Part shown: one piece after another, positions 20,698-28,993 of the stretch | Numbering within the stretch: the stretch's first letter is position 1 | Layout of the letters: each line of letters opens with the position of its first letter | Source of the DNA: DASQPR01 sp963797605 | GTDB lineage: Bacteria > Actinomycetota > Actinomycetes > Mycobacteriales > Micromonosporaceae | Length of the DNA: 64,000 bases | Assembly (NCBI GenBank): GCA_963797605.1 | Contig: CAWCPX010000001.1 | Span: 62,001 to 126,000, forward strand | Direction of reading: 5' to 3' | Made by a program: the position numbers and the translations under genes | Notes under the pieces: generated by a model | Told to the model about the DNA's origin: nothing | The model's input: only the letters and a program-made list of their open reading frames with translations | Databases searched by the model: none

Positions 20698-20827
20698 GGC
20701 GTATTGAGCGAGCTTCCTGAGCCCGGCCGAAGTGCCGCATGCCCGGGACGGTTGGCCTATCAGAGGTCGGCCCGAAGTGACAGTTTGCCCGGAAAAATGA
20801 GTACTTAAGGCATAGGCTGTCGAGGTT

Positions 20828-21370
20828 ATGAGAGCCGATGCCGCCCGCAACCTCGATGCCGTCCTGCAGACCGGCGCTCGCCTGCTGGCCGCCGACCCGA
20901 CGACGACCATCGCGACCATCGCGGCTGACGCCGGGGTCGATCGGCGCACGGTCTACCGGCAGTTCGCCACCCGGGAAGCGCTCCTCACGGCCGTCTACCA
21001 CGCCAAACTCGACGCGGTCGACGGTGTGCTCGACGACGCCCGGCTGACCGAGGCGCCGGTGGCCGTCGCGCTGCACCGCTACGTGGAGGGGATCGTGGCG
21101 GTCAGCCGCCTCTGGCCGGTCGACATCATGCGGATGCAGGCGGACGACGCGATCCGGGCCCGCCGCGAGACATCCGACCAGCGGCTGGAGGATTTCGTCC
21201 GCCGGGCGGCGGACGACGGCATGCTGCGGAGCGACGTACCGCTGGTGTGGATCACCGAGGTGCTGCGCCGGCTCGTGGAGATCGTGGCGCATGATCACAC
21301 CGACATGAAGGCGCCACAGGCGGCGGATCTGGTGGTCGCAACGCTCCTGAGAGGCCTCGGCACGGCGTGA
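20828..21370 (+). CDS. TetR-family transcriptional regulator
   Basis: 180-residue DNA-binding repressor. The N-terminal HTH reads LLAADPTTTIATIAADAGVDRRTVYRQFATREALLTAVY. The C-terminal helical ligand domain includes YVEGIVAVSRLWPVDIMRM and LVWITEVLRRLVEIVAHDHTD. The start is ATG 20828; no good Shine-Dalgarno is visible. No obvious target lies beside it: the upstream secreted protein reads the same way with a 130-bp gap. Ligand unknown. Confidence 0.85.
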   Translation: MRADAARNLDAVLQTGARLLAADPTTTIATIAADAGVDRRTVYRQFATREALLTAVYHAKLDAVDGVLDDARLTEAPVAVALHRYVEGIVAVSRLWPVDIMRMQADDAIRARRETSDQRLEDFVRRAADDGMLRSDVPLVWITEVLRRLVEIVAHDHTDMKAPQAADLVVATLLRGLGTA

Positions 21371-21556
21371 TCATCCGCGAGCATTGTGACGACGGTCACA
21401 TGGCGGAATGATCGAGGCGGCCGGCGCGGTTGTGCCTCTCGCTGGTGTGCTCGTGTCCCCGGGCCTCACCTATTTGCCTTCACGGACTACCGTTCGGCTG
21501 GAGCCGTGTTGAGCCTTTCGCCGAGAGGCGACCGGCACATCAGTGTTCTTGCGGCA

Positions 21557-21584
21557 GACGGCCCTCGCTTCGGCGGGGGCCGTC
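21557..21584 (+). terminator. Intrinsic terminator with TTCG loop
   Basis: A 12-pair stem (GACGGCCCTCGC with GCGGGGGCCGTC, one G-U) closed by the stable TTCG tetraloop and followed by TTTCGTT. It ends transcription coming from the TetR side, 187 bp after that gene. The segment before it (21430-21556) also folds into hairpins, for example CACGG...CCGTG at 21481-21508, so a small RNA ending here is possible. Confidence 0.65.
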
Positions 21585-21631
21585 TTTCGTTCATCCGGGT
21601 TGTGGTGGTCAAAACGGGCGGCGAGACCACG

Positions 21632-21865
21632 TTACGTCGTATGAACCGCGGATCTTGTGGGCTCCCCGCCCAGCACGTGGATGACGAGGGTGAACAGGGA
21701 CGCGGCGGCCATCGCGACCGGGATCGGCAACTCGGCTCGGCGGACCGCCTGGCGAAGATCGTCCGCGTTGGACGCGATCCGCTGCCGGCCGGTGATCACC
21801 ATGGAGCCGGCGGCCGCCCGGGACGTGCGAACCAGCGGCGAAAGCGTGAGAACCGAACGGCACAT
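21632..21865 (-). CDS. Small single-span membrane protein, hypothetical
   Basis: 77 residues starting MCRSVLTLSPLVRTSRAAAG. A strong AGGAGGTCGTC precedes the ATG, the main reason for calling it. One hydrophobic segment, IPVAMAAASLFTLVIHVLGG, lies near residues 48-67, with a basic stretch before it. No family recognised. It lies 64 bp downstream of the HTH gene on the same strand and may be cotranscribed with it. Confidence 0.55.
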   Translation of the reverse strand: MCRSVLTLSPLVRTSRAAAGSMVITGRQRIASNADDLRQAVRRAELPIPVAMAAASLFTLVIHVLGGEPTRSAVHTT

Positions 21866-21929
21866 GACGACCTCCTGCTCGAGGTCTTCTGATGCCCGGC
21901 GGCGCCCGGGCCGAAACCTCGCAAAAACC

Positions 21930-22196
21930 TCAGGCTACGAGAGCCGCTCGAGCACTCGGCTCACACGCGCCCACGATCTGCTCCAGTGGCAACTGGAGTG
22001 CCCCGGCCAGGGCCGCGATGGTGAAAAATGCCGGCGTCGGGACGCGCCCGGCCTCGATCTTGCGCAGCGTCTCGACCGGCACGCCCGAGGCCGCCGCCAC
22101 CTCCACCATGCTGCGAGCGCCCCGGGCGGAGCGCAGCACCGAGCCCAACATCTCGCCGCGGGCCCGCTCGTGGGGGCTCAGTGGTTGCCGAACCAT
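21930..22196 (-). CDS. XRE-family HTH regulator
   Basis: 88-residue Cro/CI-type DNA-binding protein: LGSVLRSARGARSMVEVAAASGVPVETLRKIEAGRVPTPAFFTIAALAGALQLPLEQIVG. It occupies almost the whole protein. It is transcribed away from the methionine aminopeptidase gene, with only 72 bp between the starts. That gap holds an extended palindrome over an AT-rich core, which suggests autoregulation and control of the aminopeptidase. Confidence 0.82.
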   Translation of the reverse strand: MVRQPLSPHERARGEMLGSVLRSARGARSMVEVAAASGVPVETLRKIEAGRVPTPAFFTIAALAGALQLPLEQIVGACEPSARAALVA

Positions 22197-22201
22197 ACCG
22201 T

Positions 22202-22225
22202 GATACTAATACCGGTATAGTTATC
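22202..22225. promoter_or_regulatory. Palindromic operator between HTH gene and map
   Basis: The core ATACCGGTAT (22209-22218) is perfectly palindromic. Outer arms GATA (22202-22205) and TATC (22222-22225) are also symmetric about the same centre. The site lies 6 bp upstream of the HTH start and 44 bp upstream of map, overlapping promoter-like TATAGT. It is the likely binding site of the XRE protein. Confidence 0.6.
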
Positions 22226-22268
22226 CCGCACGGAAAAGTGTACGAAAACAGGGTTAGAGGGGCACGTG

Positions 22269-23036
22269 ATGGTGGAACTGAAGACGCCCGGCGAGATCGA
22301 GGCGATGCGGGAGGCCGGCCGGGTCGTCGCGCAGGCGCTGGCCGCCGTCCGGGCCCGGGCCACCGTCGGCACCCGCCTCACCGAGCTCGACGACGTGGCC
22401 CGATCGGTGATCTTCGGTGCCGGTGCGACCTCGCCGTTCCTCGGCTACCAGCCCAGCTTCGCGGTGTCCCCGTTTCCGGCGGTGATCTGCACGTCCGTCA
22501 ACGACGCCGCGCTGCACGGCATCCCCGACCGTTACCGTCTGGCCGATGGCGATCTGCTGAGTATCGATTGCGGTGCCACCCTCGACGGCTGGACAGGTGA
22601 CGCGGCCATCTCGATGACCGTCGGCGAGGGCCGCCCAGCCGACCGGCAGCTGATCACGACGGCTCGCAACGCGCTCGCGGCCGGGATCGCCGCGGCGGTG
22701 AACGGTGCGAAGATCGGCGATGTCTCGGCGGCGATCGGCGCGGTCGGCCGCGCGGGCGGTTGCGGCATCTCGACCGATTTCGGCGGCCACGGCGTCGGCC
22801 GCACGATGCACGAGTCGCCGTCGGTCCCCAACGAGGGGCGGGCCGGGCGAGGTATGCGACTCCTACCGGGCCTCGTGATCGCGATCGAGCCGTGGTTCCT
22901 CGGTGGCGGCAGTGACCGCTACCGGATCGACAAGGACGGCTGGACGCTGCGCAGCGCCGACGGCAGCCGCGCCGCGCATGTCGAGCACACCGTCGCGATC
23001 ACCGAAGCCGGGCCGGTGATCCTGACCGAGCTGTGA
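22269..23036 (+). CDS. map: Methionine aminopeptidase type I
   Basis: Removes the N-terminal Met from new proteins. It is 255-256 residues. All five metal ligands are present: SIDCGATLDGWTGDAA (two Asp), FGGHGVGRTMHE (His), IAIEPWFLGG (Glu) and HVEHTVAIT (Glu). The start is ATG 22269 (GTG 22266 is also possible) after AGAGGGG. It has no linker or zinc-finger extension, so it is the short class. Placement beside an HTH gene rather than in the ribosomal/secY cluster suggests an accessory copy. Confidence 0.93.
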   Translation: MVELKTPGEIEAMREAGRVVAQALAAVRARATVGTRLTELDDVARSVIFGAGATSPFLGYQPSFAVSPFPAVICTSVNDAALHGIPDRYRLADGDLLSIDCGATLDGWTGDAAISMTVGEGRPADRQLITTARNALAAGIAAAVNGAKIGDVSAAIGAVGRAGGCGISTDFGGHGVGRTMHESPSVPNEGRAGRGMRLLPGLVIAIEPWFLGGGSDRYRIDKDGWTLRSADGSRAAHVEHTVAITEAGPVILTEL

Positions 23037-23053
23037 CGTGATGTCCTGACGGG

Positions 23054-23911
23054 GTGCCTTCCGACAGCAGTGGTTCCGACGGTCGCGGTGACCTGCGTGC
23101 CGACTGCGCGAGCTGCTTCGGGCTGTGCTGCGTCGCCCCGGCGTTCGCCGCGTCAGCCGACTTCGCGATCACCAAACCCGCCGGCCACGCCTGCCCCAAC
23201 CTGCGCAGCGACTTCCGCTGCGGCATTCACACGGGCCTTCGAGACAAAGGCTTCGCCGGGTGTACGGTCTTCGACTGCTTCGGGGCCGGCCAGAAAGTGT
23301 CACGGCTGACGTTCGGCGGCACCGATTGGCGAACGACGCCTCGGGTGGCCGGCTCGATGTTCGACGCGTTCGCGGTCATGCGGCACCTGCACGAGCTGCT
23401 GTGGTACCTCACCGACGCCCTCGATCTGCCCGCCGCCGCTCCGGTGCACGACGACCTCCGGGCCGCGTTGCTCACGACGGAGGAGATGACCCTCGGCACG
23501 CCGGAGCAGGTACGGGCGATCGACGTTCCGGCGCATCGCGACCGGGTCAACGTGCTGCTCTCCCGAGCCAGCGAGCTGTCCCGATCGGCGACCGGTCACC
23601 CGTCGCTGGACCGCCGCGGCGCCGACCTGATCGGAGCGAAGCTTCGCGGTGCCGACCTCCGAGCGGCGAACCTGCGCGGAGCGCTCCTGATCGCTGCGGA
23701 CCTGCGGGGCGCTGACCTTCGGGGCGCGGACGTCATCGGCGCTGACACACGTGGCGCGAATCTGAGCGGCGCCGACCTCACGACCAGCATCTTCCTGATC
23801 CAGTCGCAGCTGGACGCGGCCCGAGGCGACCTCGCGACGAAACTCCCGCCGTCGTTGCGCCGGCCGTCCCACTGGCGAGAGCCGGCCACCCCGGGGCGCC
23901 GGCGTGGCTGA
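23054..23911 (+). CDS. Cys-rich (YkgJ-like) plus pentapeptide-repeat protein
   Basis: 285-residue fusion of two parts. Residues 18-80 carry many cysteines (CASCFGLCC, CPNL, RCGIH, GCTVFDCFG), like CxxCxGxCC metal or Fe-S clusters of YkgJ-type proteins. Residues 185-255 are pentapeptide repeats A(D/N)LxG: LIGAKLRGADLRAANLRGAL, IAADLRGADLRGADVIGADT and RGANLSGADLTTSIF, forming a right-handed beta helix. Start is GTG 23054. It follows map by 17 bp and overlaps the next gene by 8 bp, so the three may form an operon. Function unknown; the combination is known in actinobacteria as I recall. Confidence 0.75.
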   Translation: MPSDSSGSDGRGDLRADCASCFGLCCVAPAFAASADFAITKPAGHACPNLRSDFRCGIHTGLRDKGFAGCTVFDCFGAGQKVSRLTFGGTDWRTTPRVAGSMFDAFAVMRHLHELLWYLTDALDLPAAAPVHDDLRAALLTTEEMTLGTPEQVRAIDVPAHRDRVNVLLSRASELSRSATGHPSLDRRGADLIGAKLRGADLRAANLRGALLIAADLRGADLRGADVIGADTRGANLSGADLTTSIFLIQSQLDAARGDLATKLPPSLRRPSHWREPATPGRRRG

Positions 23912-24710
23912 CGAGGGGCCGACGCCGGCCGTGCTGTCCGCGTTCGGGGCGCCCGCGACGGCTCGGCTGCTCTCCGGTGGCCAGGGCCGCACGTGGCAGG
24001 CCGGAAACGTGATTCTCAAGCCGTCCGGTCTCGCGGCGGAGGCGATCTGGGTCGCCGGCGTGCTGTCGCAGCTGCCACGGTCCGATCGGTTCCGGGTGGC
24101 CGAACCCGTACCCACCGTGGATGGTGGCTGGCTCGCTCACGGTTGGGAAGCGTGGCGACCTCTGCGGGGCGCGACCGACACCCGGCGCTGCGACGACGCC
24201 ATCCGCGCCGGCCAGGCTTTTCACGAGGCGCTCGCCAGCCTGCCGCGACCGGGGTTCCTCGACGATCGCGACGGCCCGTGGACGTACGGTGATCGCGTCG
24301 CGTGGGGTGAACTGCCGCTGACCGGCGACGAAGTCATGGCGGACGTGCTGATGCCGCTCGCGAGGGCGCGGCGCCCGGTGGATCTGCCGAGTCAGGTCGT
24401 ACACGGGGACATCTTGGGCAATGTGCTCTTCGCTCCTGACCTGCCGCCCGCGATCATCGACTGGCCGGTCTACTTCCGGCCGCCGGCCTGGGCACTCGCC
24501 GTGGCCGTCGTCGACGCCATCACGTGGTACGCCGGCTCGGCCGCGCTGCTGGATCGATGGAGCCACCTGCCCGAATGGCGGCAGATGCTGGTACGCGCTC
24601 TGATCTACCGCATCGCGACGAGTGAGGGCCGCCGCCGGGCCGGGATGCCGGTCACCGAGTCATCCGAGGACTACCGTGCGGTCGTGGAGCTCCTAGACTG
24701 TCCATTGTGA
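23904..24710 (+). CDS. TIGR02569-family protein (kinase-like fold)
   Basis: 268-residue actinobacterial protein with an aminoglycoside-phosphotransferase-like fold. Signature segments: LLSGGQGRTWQAGNVILKPSG (nucleotide loop), GWLAHGWEAWRPLRG, GQAFHEALASLPRPGFLDDR, QVVHGDILGNVLF (catalytic HGD and Asn) and PAIIDWPVYFRPPAWALA (metal Asp). GTG start 23904 overlaps the pentapeptide gene, suggesting coupling. Substrate unknown; proteins of this family are not proven antibiotic kinases. Confidence 0.8.
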   Translation: MADEGPTPAVLSAFGAPATARLLSGGQGRTWQAGNVILKPSGLAAEAIWVAGVLSQLPRSDRFRVAEPVPTVDGGWLAHGWEAWRPLRGATDTRRCDDAIRAGQAFHEALASLPRPGFLDDRDGPWTYGDRVAWGELPLTGDEVMADVLMPLARARRPVDLPSQVVHGDILGNVLFAPDLPPAIIDWPVYFRPPAWALAVAVVDAITWYAGSAALLDRWSHLPEWRQMLVRALIYRIATSEGRRRAGMPVTESSEDYRAVVELLDCPL

Positions 24711-24741
24711 CGATCGAGCCCGTGACGATCGAGGGGGATGT

Positions 24742-25584
24742 ATGCCGCAGACGAAGTCACCGGTCGAAGCGCCGCTATGGATTGTCAGCCTGCTCGGGAT
24801 CTGCCTGACGGCGTTCGGCATCTACATCCAGGTCACGGCGCACGGTGCGGCTGCGCTCATGGCGGCCGGCAGCCTGGCCGCGATCGGCGGTGGTGTGCTC
24901 GGCGCGGCGATCAGCATCTATTTCGCGTCCGGTGATGGTCGCGATGCGCTTCGCAGCGTGCGCGAGGTGCTGGCCGGCTCGCTGCGCGCCCGGATGCGCT
25001 CGCCCGAGGAAGATCTCCGAGACGTCCGGAAACCATGGCACTTCTATCATGTGACCGAGGTCGACGGCGTATTCGTCTGGCGTTATACGGCCTACCCGTT
25101 CGACCAGAGCACGGCGACAGGATCGATCACGTCCCGCGCGGTCGACGTCAGCAATGGCGCCGAGCACATCTACAACACCGAGGTCGCGGTTCGGAGCCCG
25201 CGCATGATCCTCGTCGACGAGGCCGAAGGCGGCACCGAACCGCCGTTGATCGCGGTCATGCCCTATTTCACCGAGAACTTCCGCCACGTGCGGGCCGGTG
25301 CGTTCTTCATCAAGTCGTGGGACGGCAGCGATCTGCTCACGAAATGCCTCTGGAGCCTGACTCCGCTCGCCGCGACGACCGGCGTCGAGGTGAACAGCGA
25401 CGACTTCCCCGTGCTGGAACGTCATTGGGAGCAGGGATTCCGCTCGAAGCACATCATCTTTCCGTCGACCATCGACACCGCCACTGCACCCACCGCGTCC
25501 ACGCCTGACCTCGTGCCCGCCGTCGAGACACCCGCCCCACCGCGTCAACCGACAGGCGGCCCGACCCTCACGCCGGGTCTTTGA
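24742..25584 (+). CDS. Membrane protein with large soluble domain, hypothetical
   Basis: 280 residues. Two hydrophobic segments lie at the N-terminus (WIVSLLGICLTAFGIYIQV and ALMAAGSLAAIGGGVLGAAI, about 12-30 and 37-57). A soluble domain from residue 70 (HFYHVTEVDGVFVWRYTAYPF, AVMPYFTENFRHVRAGAFFI) and a Thr/Pro-rich tail follow. ATG 24742 follows GAGGGGG. No family recognised. Its last 17 bp overlap the end of the convergent methyltransferase gene. Confidence 0.65.
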   Translation: MPQTKSPVEAPLWIVSLLGICLTAFGIYIQVTAHGAAALMAAGSLAAIGGGVLGAAISIYFASGDGRDALRSVREVLAGSLRARMRSPEEDLRDVRKPWHFYHVTEVDGVFVWRYTAYPFDQSTATGSITSRAVDVSNGAEHIYNTEVAVRSPRMILVDEAEGGTEPPLIAVMPYFTENFRHVRAGAFFIKSWDGSDLLTKCLWSLTPLAATTGVEVNSDDFPVLERHWEQGFRSKHIIFPSTIDTATAPTASTPDLVPAVETPAPPRQPTGGPTLTPGL

Positions 25585-26245
25585 CGCCACGAAATCCGAA
25601 CAGGTCCGGGACACCCACCGGACCCGCTTCGGCCGTCTGTTCCAGGCGCAGGCCGGCCGCCATGCATCCGTTCAGCAGATCGGCGAGCGGCACGTGCCAC
25701 GCGCCGACCCGGGCCCGGACGGCGGCCGGATTCCAGGTGTCGAACGTATAAGAGCGGTCGGCGTACCGCTGGTCGACGACGATCCGGGGCTGCTCGCTCC
25801 AGTCGGCGAACGCACCGATGAAGCAAGGGTGTACGCCCAGGTGCACGAACCGGCCACCGGGCCGCAGCACCCGGGCCATCTCCCGGATCACCGCCGCGTA
25901 CTCCGGTACGTCGGTGCTGGCCAGCACGCACACGGCGGCGGGCACGGACGCGTCGGCGAACGGGAGCGCCCTCGCGTCGGCCACGGCGACCGGGAGCCGG
26001 CCGAGCGCGTGCCGAAGTTGGCCGCTCGAGAGGTCGATGCCGACCGGTGTCCAGCCGAGGGCGGTCAGCGCCGGCACGTGGGCGCCGGTGCCGCAGCAGA
26101 TGTCGAGACACGTGCCGTCGCCGGAGCCCAGCAGTTCGGCCATGGTCGCGTGGACGCGTTCGATGTAGGCGCCCGCGGCCGGCGACATGAAATCGTTGTA
26201 CCAGTCCGCGTGCGCGTCGTACGCCGCTCTCGCTCCGGGTGTCAT
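25568..26245 (-). CDS. Class I SAM-dependent methyltransferase
   Basis: 225 residues. SAM-binding motif I CLDICCGTGAHVPAL (51-62), motif II GIDLSSGQLRHAL, VAVADARALPFADASVPAAV (post II) and VLRPGGRFVHLGVHPCF are all present. The pattern is the Methyltransf_11 type. Substrate unknown. It is convergent with the membrane protein gene and about 100 bp from the divergent nucleotidyltransferase gene. Confidence 0.8.
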   Translation of the reverse strand: MTPGARAAYDAHADWYNDFMSPAAGAYIERVHATMAELLGSGDGTCLDICCGTGAHVPALTALGWTPVGIDLSSGQLRHALGRLPVAVADARALPFADASVPAAVCVLASTDVPEYAAVIREMARVLRPGGRFVHLGVHPCFIGAFADWSEQPRIVVDQRYADRSYTFDTWNPAAVRARVGAWHVPLADLLNGCMAAGLRLEQTAEAGPVGVPDLFGFRGVKDPA

Positions 26246-26343
26246 GTGCCGACCCTACGGAGGGTGGTCGTGATGGTGAAGCGCGTTCGCTCTGAGCGTC
26301 AGGCGGGGTCGCGCGCCGGCCGCCGGCCCGGCAGGATGCGCTT

Positions 26344-27183
26344 ATGGTGACGTCGATTCCCGATCTCGTCACGCGCGCGTTCGCCGACCCCGACCTGGCC
26401 GACCTGCTGGGCCGCGGTGACTGGTACCTCGTCGGTTCCCGCGCCCGTGGCTTCCACGACCAACTGTCCGATTGGGACACCGCCCTGTTGACGGCGCACG
26501 ACCCGACGTCGGCGGAAAGGGCCCTGGTCACGCGCGCGCCGTTGGACCGCGTGTTCGGCATCGAGCGTCCGCCCGCGCCGGTGACCTCGGATCTGCGCGA
26601 CCATGTCGCGTGGCGGCGGGCCGGTGCCGTCGAGATCAGTGTCTTCGGGCCGGCCGGGCGCGCGCATCGGGCCGAGGGCGGCAACGCGATCTGGGCCTGC
26701 GACATGCGGGACGCGATTCCATTACGTGTCGAGGGCGGTGTCGGCGAGCCGTACCGCGCGGAGGCGGTGGCCGCGTTCGAGGCGGATCGGTGCCGTCTGC
26801 GTGACGACGAATACCTGCGGTTCCGGATGTCCCGCAACGAGGCAGCCGCGTCGCTCACTCGCGCCGACCCGATGGCACAGGCGGTCACGCAGGGTCTCTG
26901 CGCGCAGCACGCGTTCCGGTTCTGGCTGCTCGCGGCCGGCTCGCCGTACCCGGCGGACAAGTGGCTGGCGGCAGCGCTCACGGCGACCGGCGGGGCGACC
27001 GAGATGCTGCGCGCCGCCCGGGTCATGACCGACACGACCGCGTCGCCCGACGTGCGGTTCGACGCGCTGTGGTCACTGTGGCGGCTCGTCGACGCCCGAG
27101 CGGCCGAGACGGGCGTGGCCGCCGAGCTGCTGACCGGATCACCATTCCATGAGCCGGTGCCGCTGATCACGAAGGCGCGCTGA
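26344..27183 (+). CDS. Nucleotidyltransferase-fold protein
   Basis: 279 residues. The N-terminal GSRARGFHDQLSDWDTALL (residues 31-49) is the GSxxxG-DxD core of the Pol-beta nucleotidyltransferase fold. A third acidic position may be VEISVFG. The C half is helical (AQHAFRFWLLAAGSPYPADKWLAAAL). The target is unknown; aminoglycoside adenylyltransferases and toxin-type transferases share the fold. It opens a run of three small-molecule-modifying genes (nucleotidyl, acetyl, phospho) on this strand. Confidence 0.7.
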   Translation: MVTSIPDLVTRAFADPDLADLLGRGDWYLVGSRARGFHDQLSDWDTALLTAHDPTSAERALVTRAPLDRVFGIERPPAPVTSDLRDHVAWRRAGAVEISVFGPAGRAHRAEGGNAIWACDMRDAIPLRVEGGVGEPYRAEAVAAFEADRCRLRDDEYLRFRMSRNEAAASLTRADPMAQAVTQGLCAQHAFRFWLLAAGSPYPADKWLAAALTATGGATEMLRAARVMTDTTASPDVRFDALWSLWRLVDARAAETGVAAELLTGSPFHEPVPLITKAR

Positions 27184-27221
27184 GGCGCTCGAGTGGCGGC
27201 GTACGCGTACGATGCCGGGCT

Positions 27222-27896
27222 GTGGATCTAGAGCTCTTTGTTTTTGATCACCGACCGGACCTGCACGAGCAGGCCGACGGGATCTTCAGCGCGGGCTGGC
27301 CCGAATTCATCTTTCACGACCCCGTCGCGGACGTGCGGATGAGCCGGGTCCGGGAATGGTTTGGCGAGTTGAGCCTGCTGCTGGTCGACGGCGAGGATCG
27401 GATCGTGGCCGGTGGCTGGGGCGTTCCTGTGCGCTGGGACGGTTCGGTGGCGGATCTGCCCGGTGGCTACGACGACGCGTTGGTCGACGCGGTCGCGCTG
27501 CGCGAGGCGGGCGGCCGGGCTGACACATTGGTGATCGTCGCGGCGCAGGTTCGTGACGGCTTGCACGGTCGCGGCCTGGCCACGGACATGCTCAGGCGGC
27601 TCGCGTCGGCCGGGGCACGAGCGGGGCTCACTCGCGTGATCGCTCCGGTGCGCCCGACGTCGAAGGCGCGCTATCCGCTGACAGCGATGACGGAGTTCAT
27701 GACGTGGACGCGGTCAGACGGTGCTCCGCTGGACCCGTGGCTGCGCACACACCACCGCATGGGCGCGCGGATGCTGTGCGCTGCCGAGCGTTCGATGACG
27801 ATCACGGGCTCGGTCGCCGAGTGGGAGAAATGGGTCGGCTTCGAGCTTCCGGCGTCCGGCCACTATGTCGTGCCGGGGGGCTGGCTCCCCTCGTGA
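27222..27896 (+). CDS. GNAT-type N-acetyltransferase-like protein
   Basis: 224 residues from GTG 27222 (VDLELFVFDHRPDLHEQADG). The acetyl-CoA loop region reads LVIVAAQVRDGLHGRGLATDMLRRLASAGARAG (GRGLA is the P-loop-like signature). The last third (MTWTRSDGAPLDPWLRTHHRMGARML) resembles long GNAT relatives found in actinomycetes. Substrate unknown. It lies 38 bp downstream of the nucleotidyltransferase gene. Confidence 0.7.
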   Translation: MDLELFVFDHRPDLHEQADGIFSAGWPEFIFHDPVADVRMSRVREWFGELSLLLVDGEDRIVAGGWGVPVRWDGSVADLPGGYDDALVDAVALREAGGRADTLVIVAAQVRDGLHGRGLATDMLRRLASAGARAGLTRVIAPVRPTSKARYPLTAMTEFMTWTRSDGAPLDPWLRTHHRMGARMLCAAERSMTITGSVAEWEKWVGFELPASGHYVVPGGWLPS

Positions 27897-27962
27897 TCGA
27901 TCGCGACGCCGATCGGGGCGAGCTGGTCGAGCCGTACGTGTGGATGGAACACAGGGGTGCAC

Positions 27963-28850
27963 ATGGATGAAGTCAAGATCGATGAAGAGTTGGTGCGGAC
28001 GCTGCTGGCTCAGCAGCATCCGGATCTCGCCGGGCTGGAGATCCGCGAGGTGATCGGCGGCTGGGGCAACGTGATGTGGCGTCTGGGCGACGAACTCGCC
28101 GTGCGGATGCCGCGGACAGGGGACGCTCCCGCCCGGCTGCGGGTGGAACAGCGCTGGTTACCGTTGCTCGCCTCGCGTTTGCCACTCCCGATACCGACTC
28201 CCGTGCGCATCGGCGAGCCCTCAGCCCAGTTCCCGCACACGTGGACAGTCACGACGTGGGTCGCGGGGGAGCCGGCCGACCACACGCCGATCAGCCAGCC
28301 AGATGCCGCCGATTGCCTCGCGGAATTTCTCCGGGCGCTGCATCAGGAGGCGCCGGCCGAGCTCCCGGAGAATCCGACCCGCGGCGATGGTCCGAAAGCG
28401 ATCGCGGGCAGCATCGACCGTTGGCTGACGGTGTTGGGCGCGGATGATCGTGTTACCGCGGCGCGACGGGTCTGGGACGATGCCGTCGAGGCGCCGGAGT
28501 GGGAGCATGCGCCGGTATGGCTGCATGCCGACCTTCATCCCGCGAACGTCGTCGTCTCCGACGGCGCGCTGGCCGGCGTGGTCGACTTCGGTGAGCTGTG
28601 CGCGGGCGACCCGGCGACCGATCTCGCGGCGGCCTGGGTGCTGCTGCCCGCCGGCACGGCATCACGGTTCTTCGACGCGTACGCGGCCGCGGACGAGGCG
28701 TCGATCCGCCGCGCGCGAGGGTGGGCCGTGCTACGCGCCCTCGTGCTCATCAGCATCGGGCAGATGTGGGAACAGGGCCTCCCGGGCGGTAAGCGGACGT
28801 GGGGCCCGGCTGGTCAGGCGGCGCTAGATCGTGCGTTGTCCGGGACCTGA
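27963..28850 (+). CDS. Aminoglycoside phosphotransferase (APH) family protein
   Basis: 296 residues. N-lobe: EVIGGWGNVMWRLGDELAVRMPR. Catalytic loop VWLHADLHPANVVVSDGALAGVVDFGELCAGDPATDLAAAW carries HAD, Asn and the metal Asp of DFG. Start ATG 27963 follows AGGGGT. Such proteins phosphorylate aminoglycosides, macrolides, homoserine or other alcohols, so resistance is not proven. It ends a run of three modifying enzymes. Confidence 0.85.
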   Translation: MDEVKIDEELVRTLLAQQHPDLAGLEIREVIGGWGNVMWRLGDELAVRMPRTGDAPARLRVEQRWLPLLASRLPLPIPTPVRIGEPSAQFPHTWTVTTWVAGEPADHTPISQPDAADCLAEFLRALHQEAPAELPENPTRGDGPKAIAGSIDRWLTVLGADDRVTAARRVWDDAVEAPEWEHAPVWLHADLHPANVVVSDGALAGVVDFGELCAGDPATDLAAAWVLLPAGTASRFFDAYAAADEASIRRARGWAVLRALVLISIGQMWEQGLPGGKRTWGPAGQAALDRALSGT

Positions 28851-28993
28851 GGTTACGACTGGTCCGACCTCCGCTCCCGTCCTTGATCGCCTGATCCTCT
28901 GCCGAACATCCGCTACCCATCTCTATCGGCGGCCCGACCGCGACCCCGACCGAGAACGCTGTACGCGATCACCTCCAGATCACCAGCGTCGAC

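Noticed and set aside
19279..20949. Longer version of the exonuclease gene (about 556 codons)
   Set aside because: The GTG at 19893 has an ideal GGAGGAG site, and the extra N-terminal sequence runs antisense through the secreted-repeat and TetR genes.
21386..21892. 168-codon plus-strand open frame
   Set aside because: Low-complexity composition; it crosses the terminator at 21557-21584 and is antisense to a small gene with a strong ribosome site.
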